Source of the DNA: Nakamurella panacisegetis
GTDB lineage: Bacteria > Actinomycetota > Actinomycetes > Mycobacteriales > Nakamurellaceae
Direction of reading: 5' to 3'
Length of the DNA: 64,000 bases
NCBI RefSeq assembly: GCF_900104535.1
Contig: NZ_LT629710.1
Span: 3,879,501-3,943,500, forward strand
Numbering within the stretch: position 1 is the stretch's first letter; each line of letters opens with the position of its first letter. Below the pieces are notes generated by a model that was not told where the DNA came from, did no database searches, and saw nothing but the letters and a program-made list of their open reading frames with translations. The translations under genes were made by a program, and so were the position numbers. Of the stretch, positions 16,026 through 25,524 are shown piece after piece.

Positions 16026-17378
16026 ATGGATCAGGGTAGTTCACTGCTTTTAGGAATCGAAGGATTGCAGGTCGTCGACGTCCGGTTGAACGCCGACGGC
16101 CGTCGGGTCGTGCGCTGTTGCACCAGCCCGGAGTTGGCCGGGTGGTGCCCGGCCTGCGGGGAGCAATCCACCTCACCGAAAGGGCTGGGTGACCACCCGA
16201 CCCCGCGATGTCGTGGTCGGCTCCGATGTGCCGATCCTGTTGTGGCGCAAACGGAAGTGGCGTTGCAAGGTGTCCTGGTGTGAACGTAAGACGTTCACCG
16301 AATCGCTGTGGGCGATCCCCGCCCGGTCGCGGCTCACGGCCCGGCTCCGCCGACGGATCGGTGAGGCGATCGGTGATCACCAGCGGCCGGTGTCCGGCGT
16401 CGGCGGCGAGCACCAGGTGGCGTGGCCGATTGCCCACCGGGCGTTCATCGCCCTCGCCGAAGCCCTCGCCCCGGGCGACGCCGGGCCCCCTGCGGTGACC
16501 GTGCTGGGCATCGACGAGACCCGCCGCGGCAAGGGCCGCTATGAGGTGGACACCGACGCCGGGGTGAAGATGTGGGTGGATCGGTTCGACACCGGCCTGG
16601 TCGACATGAGCGGGTCCGGTGGACTGTTCGCGCAGATCAACGGCTGCAGCTCTCAGTCGGTGATCGACTGGATCGAAGAGCAGAGCGACGAATGGCGGGC
16701 CGGGATCACGCACGTCGCGATCGACACCTCGGCGACCTACGCGAAGGTGGTGCGAGAGGCACTGCCCCACGCGCTGGTCATCCTGGACCGCTTTCACCTG
16801 GTGGCGTTGGCGAACCGGGCGGTCACCGACTACCGGCGGGAACTGGCCTGGAGCCGCCGCGGCCGGCGAGGCCGCAAGATCGACCCCGAGTGGGCCCAAC
16901 GCAACCGGCTGTTACGCGCCGGGGAGAACCTCACCGACTCGGAGCGGGTGAAGATGCACCAGGCGATGAAGGCCGCCGACCCGTCGGGCGGGTTGCGGAA
17001 GTGTTGGCAGGCAAAGGAACTGCCCCGGCATCTACTGAAGCTGGCCGGAACCGACCCCGACTGGGCGCCGCTCTGGCGGCGGCTCACCGACTTCCAAATG
17101 TTCGCCGCCGACAACATCGACATCCCGCAGATCAGCCGGCTCGCCCAGACCGTCGACGACTGGCGGTCCTCCATATCGAGGGGATCTTCACCGGCATCAG
17201 CAACGGCCGGGCCGAAGGCTACAACTGCATCGTCAAACACGTCGGCCGGACCGCTTTCGACTTCCGCAACCAGACCAACCACAAACGCCGGATACGATTC
17301 GCCTGCACCCGCGCATCACGCCGGGCGGCAACCAGGCTCAAGCCCGACGAGCAAAGACCCACTCTAGTCGCCGGGTAG
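16026..17378 (+). pseudogene. ISL3-family transposase with two frameshifts
   Basis: N-terminal part MDQGSSLLLGIEGLQVVDVR..CPACGEQSTSPKGLGD (zinc-finger region) shifts frame near 16190 into ..RPRDVVVGSDVPILLWRKRK. That frame carries the DDE core, with first Asp in VLGIDETRRGKGRY, second in THVAIDTSATYAK and ILDRFHLV. A second shift near 17170 moves the end into another frame (GIFTGISNGRAEGYN.IVKHVGRTAFDFRNQ.NH), which supplies the catalytic Glu region. Neither frame alone makes an active enzyme. Element ends were not resolved. Confidence 0.82.
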
Positions 17379-17385
17379 TTCACTG
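16034..17385. repeat. 13-bp direct repeat bracketing the ISL3 transposase
   Basis: GGGTAGTTCACTG occurs at 16034-16046, inside the first codons of the transposase, and again at 17373-17385, inside the last codons of the leftward GAF-ANTAR gene. ISL3 elements usually make 8-bp duplications outside the element, so this is not a simple target-site duplication. Confidence 0.55.
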
Positions 17386-18188
17386 GTGCTTGTCAGCTGC
17401 TCGCACAGGGCCCGGAGTTTGATGTTGTGGTTCTGGGAGAGCCGGATCAGGGTCTGGAAAGCTTGGGCACTGGTCAGTTTGTGCCGTTCCATGAGGATGC
17501 CTTTGGCTTGGCCGATGATGTCGCGGCTGTCGGCCTTGGCGTTGAGGTGCCGCACTTGGCGGACACCGGATAGGGCCAGGGTGGCGTGGGCGGCGAACAC
17601 GGCGGCCAGCACTGCCGATTCGGAGTCGAATGCGTCGGGTTGGGTGGAGAGCAGGCTGAGCGAGCCGAACACTTCGTCCTGCACTGCCAGTGGGGTGCAC
17701 AGGATGCTCCGTACTCCCCACTGCCGCGCCCCGGCGGTGAACGCCGGCCATCGGGTGTCGGTGTGGACGTCGCGGAGCACGATCTGTCCGGTTTGGGTGA
17801 CCGCATCCAACGTCGGTCCTTCCCCGATCTCGTTCTGCAACTGAAGGATCAGGGCCGGCAGGTCACCATGGGCGGCCGGCGCCTCCAACTGTCCTGCCGC
17901 GGTGAGGACAACGACGGCCGCGTGCTGGGCACCGCCGATCGCGGAGACGGCCCCTTCGGCGATGACCGCCAATGCTTTGCCGTCGTCGTCGGTGCCGGCG
18001 CCTTGCCGTTTGATGGTCAACGCCAGTTCGGCCAGGGCCGCCCCGAACGCCCCGGGTGAGTCGGTCGGGTCGGCGCCGGCCGGTGTGCCTGGGGTCGGGA
18101 ACGGACCGACCCAGTGGTGGGGGTAGCCGTCCATCTCCGACATCCGGCCGCGAGCGTTCGCCACCTCGACATCAACGGACTCCGCCAC
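17364..18188 (-). CDS. GAF-ANTAR transcription antitermination regulator
   Basis: 274 residues from GTG 18188, behind GAGGAGCGG. A 35-residue Pro-rich lead is followed by a GAF sensor domain at about 60-205 (HAAVVVLTAAGQLEAPAAHG, RWPAFTAGARQWGVRSILCTPL) and an ANTAR RNA-binding domain at about 210-270 (DIIGQAKGILMERHKLTSAQ, AFQTLIRLSQNHNIKLRALCE). ANTAR proteins bind paired hexaloop hairpins in nascent RNA and prevent termination. No target hairpins were identified here. The last residues overlap one copy of the 13-bp repeat linked to the ISL3 element. Confidence 0.9.
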   Translation of the reverse strand: MAESVDVEVANARGRMSEMDGYPHHWVGPFPTPGTPAGADPTDSPGAFGAALAELALTIKRQGAGTDDDGKALAVIAEGAVSAIGGAQHAAVVVLTAAGQLEAPAAHGDLPALILQLQNEIGEGPTLDAVTQTGQIVLRDVHTDTRWPAFTAGARQWGVRSILCTPLAVQDEVFGSLSLLSTQPDAFDSESAVLAAVFAAHATLALSGVRQVRHLNAKADSRDIIGQAKGILMERHKLTSAQAFQTLIRLSQNHNIKLRALCEQLTSTSELPGD

Positions 18189-18339
18189 GTCTCACCGCTC
18201 CTCACGTTCAGCTCAAGTACATCCAGAACAGGTCCAGCATTGACATATCGACCTGTCGCACCGATTCGGCCCTGACTCCGCTTGGACCGGCCACCGGCTG
18301 GCGGACGTCACCGGCAGCACGGGGCGAGGATCGGCAGCT

Positions 18340-18408
18340 TCAGCGGCGGGCCTCCGCTGCCAAGACGGCGTGATCAGCAGCCTGGGCCGACAGTTGAGCA
18401 GTCATCAT
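18340..18408 (-). CDS. Possible 22-residue peptide
   Basis: MMTAQLSAQAADHAVLAAEARR, starting at ATG 18408 with a strong GAAGGAG 5-6 nt upstream and ending at TGA 18340. It is Ala-rich and helical, with no known family. A 26-bp near-perfect palindrome lies 45 nt upstream, so this may be a regulated leader peptide, or the surviving 5' end of a lost gene. It is supported mainly by the ribosome site. Confidence 0.35.
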   Translation of the reverse strand: MMTAQLSAQAADHAVLAAEARR

Positions 18409-18452
18409 TGACTCCTTCGTCCAGATCCGAGGTGGACTTCTATGTGCGGTCC

Positions 18453-18478
18453 GACTTGACACCGACGGGTGTCGAGTC
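18453..18478. promoter_or_regulatory. 26-bp palindrome (candidate operator)
   Basis: GACTTGACACC (18453-18463), GACG, then GGTGTCGAGTC (18468-18478). The 11-bp arms match except at one position, where a T faces a G. It is upstream of the 22-residue frame and 160 bp from a TetR relic, so it may be the former operator of a TetR-type regulator. Confidence 0.5.
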
Positions 18479-18639
18479 TGACAGATCTTACATCGTACGA
18501 GGCGGCTGGCGGTAGGTCGATCCGGCCGTCTTCGGCTGCACAAACTACGTAGCTGGGTGGTCAGCGGCAAGGTGTGCGGCGGCAGCGCGCGCCAGGGGGG
18601 TCACGCCGACGTTGGCCTGGTTACCCAGCCCGACCCCGG

Positions 18640-18780
18640 CCCGCCCACCCATCCCACCTTCACGACTCCCCGTTGCTGCAACGGCCCCGGCCATTGCTAT
18701 GCCGCGACCACGCGGTCGACCAATTCGAAGAAGCGCTCGAAACGATGATCGAACGGCTCGCCACCCACGGCTGCCGCTGA
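18640..18780 (+). pseudogene. C-terminal relic of a TetR regulator of the local paralogue family
   Basis: The frame ..LHDSPLLQRPRPLLCRDHAV, DQFEEALETMIERLATHGCR, then TGA aligns with the C-terminus of the regulator at 8885-9571 (DDYPLLKRLEPLLSRDRGAE, EFEEGLEALIERL) with the same spacing. Nothing of the HTH or the body of the protein remains upstream. It is a third copy of this TetR subfamily, reduced to about 45 codons. Confidence 0.6.
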
Positions 18781-18848
18781 CCCGCAAGGATCGCCCTGCC
18801 ACACGGCTCATGCGGGATCTCGGGAATGTGTCCCTTCTGGGCGATGGG

Positions 18849-19619
18849 TCAGTCAGGCGCCGGATTGTCGCTGATGACGTGCGCGGCCTGGTCGCTGACC
18901 GTGCGGCCCCAGTCCTGGGCGAGGTCAATCAGCACCTCCCGGGCCCAGTCGACCCCGAATCCGTAGGTCCGGGTGAGCACTTCGATAGCGCGCTCCACCT
19001 CGACCCAGTCGGCGACGGTGCGGCGCAGTACCTCATCGGCTGACGGGGCGGGATCGGAGTTCTGAAAATCAGTCAGGCCGCGGCCGGCGTACTCGGTCAG
19101 GACAATGAGCAGGTCAAGGTCAGGGGTGGGCACAAGGCTGCGGGAACTGTAGAGGTTCAACGCGCCGACGGAGCGGCCGTTGGCGAACAGCGGTAACGCC
19201 AAGATGGCCTGCACCCCGACCTGCCGGGCAACCTGAGCCAGCTGCGGCCACACCCGACTCAGCTCGGTGGCGGTCATGGCCACCGCCATGCCCGTGTGCG
19301 TCGCCCGCAGGCATGGACCGTCCTGCGCCTGGTATTGCCGCTCATCGACGATCAGCACTCGGGTGTCGGTGTGCGACGCGGTCATCGGCGGGCCGTCGAA
19401 CTGGGCGGTGATGCCGGCCCAACCGACGTCCGGCAGCAGCCGCACCGCCTCCCGGCCGATCCGGCCCATCAGGTCCAGCAGCATGTCCGCATCGAGAGCC
19501 CGGCGGTGCAACGCGTGGACGAGGTGAGCCATCTCGAGTGGGTGGGCGGCCAGGGCGCGCATCAACGCCGCCGACTCGGGAGGAGACGCGGGTGGGGATG
19601 TGGCGTGGGTATTGGCCAT
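18849..19619 (-). CDS. GAF domain regulator with ANTAR-like C-terminus
   Basis: 256 residues from ATG 19619 (MANTHATSPPASPPESAALM), behind GGAAGAAG. A GAF domain occupies about 50-185 (DVGWAGITAQFDG, DGPCLRATHTGMAVAM, QVGVQAILALPLFANGRSVGALNLY). The last 60 residues (WVEVERAIEVLTRTYGFGVDWAREVLI) sit where an ANTAR domain is expected but lack the usual IGQAKGILM motif, so the output domain is divergent. It belongs to the actinobacterial GAF-ANTAR group and has no adjacent partner. Confidence 0.8.
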   Translation of the reverse strand: MANTHATSPPASPPESAALMRALAAHPLEMAHLVHALHRRALDADMLLDLMGRIGREAVRLLPDVGWAGITAQFDGPPMTASHTDTRVLIVDERQYQAQDGPCLRATHTGMAVAMTATELSRVWPQLAQVARQVGVQAILALPLFANGRSVGALNLYSSRSLVPTPDLDLLIVLTEYAGRGLTDFQNSDPAPSADEVLRRTVADWVEVERAIEVLTRTYGFGVDWAREVLIDLAQDWGRTVSDQAAHVISDNPAPD

Positions 19620-20067
19620 GGCTGGCTTCTTCCAGTGGTGTCGCATCGTGACTGCCGACAGGTCGGAGACCGTTTGAGTACTGCGATGCAATCCCGGCCT
19701 AGCAGGGCACCAACCCCAACGTAGCCACCGCGGACAGCCTTACAGCGATATCCCCAGCAACCATTCTTCCACCCGGGCCGAAGGCGTCTGCCCAGCCCGA
19801 TGGCGACGGCTGGAAGCAGCCGTCGGCTGCGCTGTTGAACCGACGACGGCCCCAGGAGCAACCAGCACAACGTAGGAGTACTCCCGGTCAGCCAATGCCC
19901 GCTTCGCCGACCAGCCACCCATGGCCAACCGGCGACCTGACCAGTGGCCGAACTGGCCCGGGCGATTGCATCGCGTATCCAGCGCAGGGCATGTCGGTGC
20001 GGCTTCCGCTGTCGCTCCGTACGGGACGGACCAGATCCGCGGCTACCGGTCGAAACCAGGTCCGGCG
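19620..20067. other. Intergenic stretch, no supported gene
   Basis: About 450 bases between the GAF gene and the frameshifted TetR gene. Open frames here lack ribosome sites and family-like sequence. It probably holds the promoter of the GAF gene and otherwise looks like decayed DNA. Confidence 0.4.
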
Positions 20068-20681
20068 TTACGAGCTGAGAGTGAGCCCACCGATGAACGC
20101 CTGCAAACTGTCCCGCAGCGCCGTCTCGGCGCCGGCGGCGTCGACTGGTTCGCTGGGATGCCCGGGCAGCAGACCGTCAACGGCCAGCACGATCGCGCCG
20201 ACGATGAGGGCGATCAGTCCGTGGCGGGCGCTGGCCCGCAGCGATGCGGGCAGCCCCGATCCGGCCAGGACCGTTTCGACCCGGCCGATGAGGATCAACG
20301 TGGATGGGTTTTCCTCCTCGACCGATACCCGCTCCACTTCCAGCGGCTGTTGTAACGCCGACGCCATCACCGGCACACCGCCGGGTTCCCCACCCCGGCG
20401 CGATAGGCCGCCAGGAGCATTGCCAGAAGCTGCTCCTCCCACGTCCGGTTCGGGTCCGGGTCAGGAAGGGCGGCGACGGTCCGGTCAGCCATCAACACCA
20501 GGAGGGCGGCATTGCTCGGCACGTAGTGGTACAGCGACATCGCCTGCACACCTAATTCAGTGGCCAATCGACGCATCGACAGACCGTTCACCCCTTCAGC
20601 GGCAGCGAGCCGGATCGCCGCATCCACGATCCGGTCCCGGGACAACCCTGGCCGGGTCGACGGGTTGATCGGCACGTTCAC
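20068..20681 (-). pseudogene. TetR family regulator with a 2-nt frameshift
   Basis: The N-terminal frame from 20681 has a perfect TetR HTH (RDRIVDAAIRLAAAEGVNGL, SMRRLATELGVQAMSLYHYVPS) and stops after AAYRAGVGNPAVCR. The C-terminal frame continues VPVMASALQQPLEVERVSVE...HGLIALIVGAIVLAVDGLLPG..LQAFIGGLTLSS. They join if one TG of the GTGTG near 20367-20372 is removed. The rejoined protein is about 203 residues, normal for the family. Its body differs from the local TetR paralogues, although the LYHY motif is shared. Confidence 0.75.
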
Positions 20682-20996
20682 ACCTGCTCCTCGAGGTCAG
20701 CATTCTGAACACATTGAACATCAACGCGCACAAGGTCCGATCCCAACGGCAAAAAGAGCGCGGTGCCAGGTAGCAAGAGATGCAGGTGGCCTGGTCCGGT
20801 GACCCACTTGTGCGGCGGCATCGACGGCGTCGCCTGCCGGCTGCAGATATCTGTTTGATTGACCGTGGTGGCGGGCGGTATCTGGCACGGTGTTGTCGGT
20901 AGAGCAGCCTGCCCGCAAATGCCATTCTCGTCGCCAACGCCGGCGTCAAGGAAGTGGACTGACCAGCCCGTCGAAGACGGTGAAAGCTGCTGGTGG

Positions 20997-21227
20997 AGAG
21001 CCGCGATCTGCCACGGCCCCTGGACTCTGGTGGAGGCGGGCGTGATGGTGGGCAAGGATCTGACCAGCTGGCCGAGCCTGCAGACCGACATCCGCAATGC
21101 CGGCGGCGAATGGCAGGACAGCCAGGTCGTCGACTGCCCGAAGGCCGGATTCACATCGATCACGAGCCGAAAGCCCGACGACCTGGACGCCTTCGACGCG
21201 GCCTTGGTGCAGACATTCGCCAAGTAA
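20997..21227 (+). pseudogene. C-terminal half of a DJ-1/PfpI family protein
   Basis: The sequence starts in the nucleophile elbow ([20 protein letters not shown]) and continues [20 protein letters not shown] and [20 protein letters not shown] to TAA 21225-21227, which is the C-terminal half of PfpI/YhbO-type stress proteins including the catalytic Cys-His pair. The N-terminal half is absent: the upstream frame is unrelated and the required start is missing. It is a deletion relic lying 80 nt before the formate dehydrogenase operon. Confidence 0.65.
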
Positions 21228-21307
21228 TAACTGATCCGGTGGTCGTCCGGCGCGGCCTGGTTGCATAATGGTCAGACAGTCCTGACCGACGAAGGTGGTG
21301 ATGACAG

Positions 21308-24300
21308 ATGGACCTCAAGCGAACGTTCCTCTCGTGGCCCGTCGTCCGTCAGTTGACCGGCGCCGATGGGTCCGGGCGCGGGTCCGCCGTCACGTCGGAA
21401 CACACCAGATCGCTTCAGCCACGGACGGATACCGCGGACCGCGTGGTCAAGAGCATCTGCCCGTACTGCGCGGTCGGCTGCGGTCAGCGGGTCTACGTCA
21501 AGGACGAGAAGGTCGTCCACATCGAAGGCGATCCCGACTCTCCCATCTCCCGGGGACGGTTGTGCCCGAAGGGCTCGGCCAGCGAACAGCTGGTCAACTC
21601 ACCAGGTCGCCAGCAGAAGGTCCTCTATCGACGGCCGTTCGGCACGGAGTGGGAATCGCTGGACCTCGACGCGGCCATGCAAATGGTCGCCGATCGGGTG
21701 GCCGACACCAGGGCGCGGACCTGGCAGGACACGGACGATGAAGGCCGGCCGCTGCGTCGGACTCTCGGTATTGCCGGGCTGGGCGGTGCCACCCTGGACA
21801 ACGAGGAGAACTACCTGATCAAGAAGATCTTCACGGCAATGGGTGCCGTGCAGATCGAGAACCAGGCCCGTATTTGACACAGCGCCACGGTTCCCAGTCT
21901 GGGAGCCTCTTTCGGCCGCGGCGGTGCCACCGGATTCCAGCAGGACCTGGCTAACGCGGATTGCATCGTCATCCAGGGTTCGAACATGGCCGAGTGCCAT
22001 CCGGTCGGATTTCAGTGGGTGATGGAGGCCAAGGCCAAGGGCGCCACGGTGATTCATGTCGACCCTCGGTTCACTCGGACTTCGGCGGTGGCGGATCAGC
22101 ATGTCCCGCTCCGGGCCGGCAGCGACATTGCCTTCCTCGGCGGCATCGTCAACTACATCCTGTCCACCGATTCCTACTTCAAGGAGTACGTGGTCGCCTA
22201 CACGAACGCGGCGACGATCCTGCGTGACGACTTCGTCGATGTGGACGACCTGGACGGAGTGTTCTCCGGCTACGACCCGACCACCGGCACCTACGACACG
22301 GCATCCTGGCAGTACGAGGGGGCGGAGGTGACCTCGACGTCCAGTGGGGAAGAGGAGGATATCGAGAACTCCGGTGCGGCCACGGACGAACATTCGCAGA
22401 CCGAGCGCGGGGCCGGCCATGAGATGGGTGGTCACGGCGCCAACCTCGAACACAGCCGGGTGCACCGGGACGAGACCCTGCAGAATCCGTTGACCGTGTT
22501 CCAGGTGCTCAAACGGCACTACTCCCGGTACACGCCGGAAATGGTGCAGGACGTGTGCGGTGTCTCGCCTGCTGACTTCCGCAAGGTGTGCGAGGCGGTC
22601 GTCCGCAACAGCGGTCGAGACAAGACCACGGCGTGGGTCTACTCGGTCGGTTGGACCCACCACTCGGTCGGCGTGCAATACATCCGGGGTGCGGCGATCA
22701 TCCAACTGTTGCTGGGCAACATGGGCCGCCCGGGTGGTGGCATTCTCGCGCTGCGTGGACATGCAAGCATCCAGGGATCCACTGACATTCCGACATTGTT
22801 CAACCTGCTGCCGGGCTACCTGCCCATGCCGAAGGTTGGCGAGCACGAGAATTTAAGGGATTACTTGGCCACCATTTCCAGCCCGAAGCAGAAGGGCTTC
22901 TGGACGGCGGCCGACGCGTACACGGTCAGTTTGCTGAAGTCCTACTGGGGTGCCGCGGCGACGTCCGACAATGACTACTGCTTCGACTATCTGCCGCGGC
23001 TCACCGGCGATCACGGCACGTACCGGACGGTCATGGACATGCTGGATGACAAGGTCGAGGGCTACATGCTCCTCGGGCAGAACCCGGCCGTCGGATCGGC
23101 ACACGGGAAGATGCAGCGGCTGGCCATGTCCCACCTGAAGTATCTGGTGGTCCGTGACCTCAACATGATCGAATCAGCCACGTTCTGGAAAGATTCACCC
23201 GAGATCGCCACCGGCGAACTCGTGACAAAAGACATCGGTACCGAGGTGTTCTTCTTCCCGGCCGCCTCGCACGTGGAGAAAGACGGTTCGTTCACCCAGA
23301 CCCAACGGGTGCTGCAGTGGCACCACAAAGCCGTCGAGCCACCGGGCGACTGCCGCAGCGATCTGCATTTCTTCTATCACCTGGGTCGGATGCTCAAGGA
23401 AAAGGTGGCCAAATCGGAGTTGGATCGCGACAAGCCCCTGCAAGATCTGGTCTGGGACTACCCGGTGGACGACAAGGGTGAACCATCGGCGGATGCCGTG
23501 CTCCAGGAGATCAACGGCCGTCACCTGACCGGAGAGAAGAAAGGTGAGTTGCTGACCGCCTACACCGAGATGAAGGCCGACGGCTCGACGTCCGGCGGAT
23601 GCTGGATCTACACCGGTGTGTACGCCGGCAGCGTCAACCAGGCCGCCCGCCGCAAGCCCGGGCAGCAGCAGTCGTGGGTCGCCCCGGACTGGGGCTGGGC
23701 CTGGCCGGCCAACCGTCGGGTGCTGTACAACCGGGCATCGGCCGATCCGGACGGCAAACCGTGGAGTGAGGCCAAGGCCCTGGTCTGGTGGGACGCCGAG
23801 AAGAAACGGTGGACCGGCCACGATGTGCCGGATTTCCCGCCCACCACGGCCCCCGATTACCGCCCGGAGCCGGGGACCGGAGGTCCCGAAGGGTTGTCCG
23901 GTGACGACCCCTTCGTCATGCAGGGCGACGGGAAGGCATGGCTCTTCGCGCCGACCGGACTGCTCGACGGGCCGCTGCCGTCGCACTACGAACCGCAGGA
24001 ATCGCCGGTGAGTAATGCCTTCTACCGGCAGCAGGCCAACCCGACCCGACAGGTGTTCCGGCGCACCGACAACCTGCAGAATCCGTCGGGTCGAGCCGCC
24101 GGAGCCGAGGTCTTCCCCTACGTGTTCACCACTTATCGGCTGACGGAACATCACACGGCCGGGGGTATGAGTCGCTGGCTGCCCTACTTGTCGGAACTGC
24201 AGCCAGAGTTCTTCTGCGAGATCTCCCCGGCCCTGGCCCGGGAGCGCGGGCTCGAGCACATGGGCTGGGCGACCGTCGTCACCGCCCGGAGCGCGATCGA

Positions 24301-24628
24301 GGCCCGGGTGATGGTGACCGATCGAGTGGTGCCGTTACGGATAGGTGGGCATACGGTCCACCAGGTCGGTCTGCCGTATCACTGGGGTGTCGGCGGTGAC
24401 GCCCTGGTCAGCGGCGATTCCGCCAATGATCTGTTCGGTGTGACTCTTGATCCGAACGTGCACATCCAGGAGAGCAAAGTGGCCTCGTGTGACATCCAGC
24501 CCGGACGGCGTCCTACTGGGCCGGCCCTGCTGAAGTTCGTGAAGAGCTACCAGAAGCGGGCCGGCATCACGGTCTACACCGGCAACGACCAGCGGACGCC
24601 GATGGGCGAACAGGATGGGACGTCATGA
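21308..24628 (+). CDS. fdhA: Selenocysteine-containing formate dehydrogenase, catalytic (molybdopterin) subunit
   Basis: 1106 residues, read through the TGA at 21875-21877 as Sec190 in NQARI-U-HSATVPSLG, the FdhF/FdnG active-site motif. An [4Fe-4S] site is formed by Cys51, Cys54, Cys58 and Cys86 (CPYCAVGCG...RLCPKGS). Molybdopterin domains follow (GSNMAECHPVGFQWVMEAKA, GGILALRGHASIQGSTD), then a C-terminal dinucleotide-binding domain (HTVHQVGLPYHWGV). The enzyme oxidises formate to CO2. No twin-arginine signal is present at the N-terminus (MDLKRTFLSWPVVRQLTG), so it probably works in the cytoplasm. An acidic/His-rich insert lies at about 340-380. The stop overlaps fdhB (ATGA). Confidence 0.95.
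21875..21907 (+). other. UGA selenocysteine codon and bacterial SECIS element
   Basis: The UGA at 21875-21877 is followed by an 11-nt spacer and a hairpin at 21889-21907: GGTTCCC pairs with GGGAGCC (one G-U) around an AGTCT loop containing the GU that SelB contacts. The 11-nt spacing and the GGTT stem start are the same as in E. coli fdhF. Both frames flanking the UGA are formate dehydrogenase in the same reading frame. Confidence 0.9.
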
Positions 24629-25524
24629 CGATTTCGCTGCCGTATCCGGCGATCCGCTCGGGATGGGCCGATCCGCCGCCGCGCAAGGGATTCTTCACCG
24701 ATACCTCGATCTGCATCGGGTGCAAGGCCTGCGAGGTGGCGTGCAAGGAGTGGAATGGCGTGCCCGAGGACGGCCTGGACCTGCTCGGGTCGTCGTACGA
24801 CAACACCGGCGCGCTCGGCGCCAGCACGTGGCGCCACGTTGCGTTCATCGAGCAGTCGGCGCCGACCAAGCCGTCGGTGGACCTCGGCATGCCATCGTTC
24901 AACCTCCCCGGAGCCGAAGCTGATGCCCAGGAACGGACCGACTTTCGGTGGCTGATGTCCTCCGACGTCTGCAAACACTGCACCAACGCCGCGTGCCTTG
25001 ATGTCTGTCCCACCGGATCGCTGTTCCGGACGGAGTTCGGCACGGTGGTGGTGCAGGAGGACATCTGCAACGGGTGCGGATACTGCGTCCCGGCCTGCCC
25101 GTTCGGCGTGATCGACCGGCGCATCGGGGAGAAGACGGAAAAAAACGTTGGTATCGCCCAGAAATGCACCCTGTGTTACGACCGCATCGGTGCAGGACAG
25201 ACGCCCGCCTGTGCGCAGGCCTGCCCGACCGAGTCCATCCAGTTCGGCGATGTCGACGAGCTCCGCGAACGCGCGGCAGCGCGGGTGGCGGCGCTGCACG
25301 CCGACGGGGTGGCCGAGGCACGGCTGTACGGGGCGGACCCGGACGACGGGATCGGCGGCGCCGGCGCCATGTTCCTCCTGCTCGACGAGCCCGAGGTCTA
25401 CGGACTGCCACCCGATCCGGTTGTCACGACCCGGGACCTGCCCGATATGTGGCGTCGGGCCGCGCTGGCCGCCGCGACCCTCCTGCTGGGTTCGGTCGGA
25501 GCATTCCTCGGGCGGCGGAGATGA
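24625..25524 (+). CDS. fdhB: Formate dehydrogenase iron-sulfur subunit
   Basis: 299 residues. It has four [4Fe-4S] clusters of the FdnH type: cluster Cys30/33/36/40 (CIGCKACEVAC), then VCKHCTNAACLDVCP (about 113-127), ICNGCGYCVPACPFG (about 147-160) and KCTLCYDRI with PACAQACPTE (about 174-196). A C-terminal hydrophobic helix (AALAAATLLLGSVGAFLG, about 278-296) anchors it to the membrane. It carries electrons from the catalytic subunit to the NrfD-type membrane subunit. Start and stop both overlap neighbours by 4 nt. Confidence 0.93.
   Translation: MTISLPYPAIRSGWADPPPRKGFFTDTSICIGCKACEVACKEWNGVPEDGLDLLGSSYDNTGALGASTWRHVAFIEQSAPTKPSVDLGMPSFNLPGAEADAQERTDFRWLMSSDVCKHCTNAACLDVCPTGSLFRTEFGTVVVQEDICNGCGYCVPACPFGVIDRRIGEKTEKNVGIAQKCTLCYDRIGAGQTPACAQACPTESIQFGDVDELRERAAARVAALHADGVAEARLYGADPDDGIGGAGAMFLLLDEPEVYGLPPDPVVTTRDLPDMWRRAALAAATLLLGSVGAFLGRRR

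Noticed and set aside
16034-17385. The 13-bp repeat as the ISL3 target-site duplication
   Set aside because: The left copy is inside the transposase coding sequence, and ISL3 duplications are typically 8 bp outside the element.
21599-22846. 415-codon minus-strand frame opposite the formate dehydrogenase
   Set aside because: Lies over the Sec codon region and is explained by high GC; without recognisable domains.
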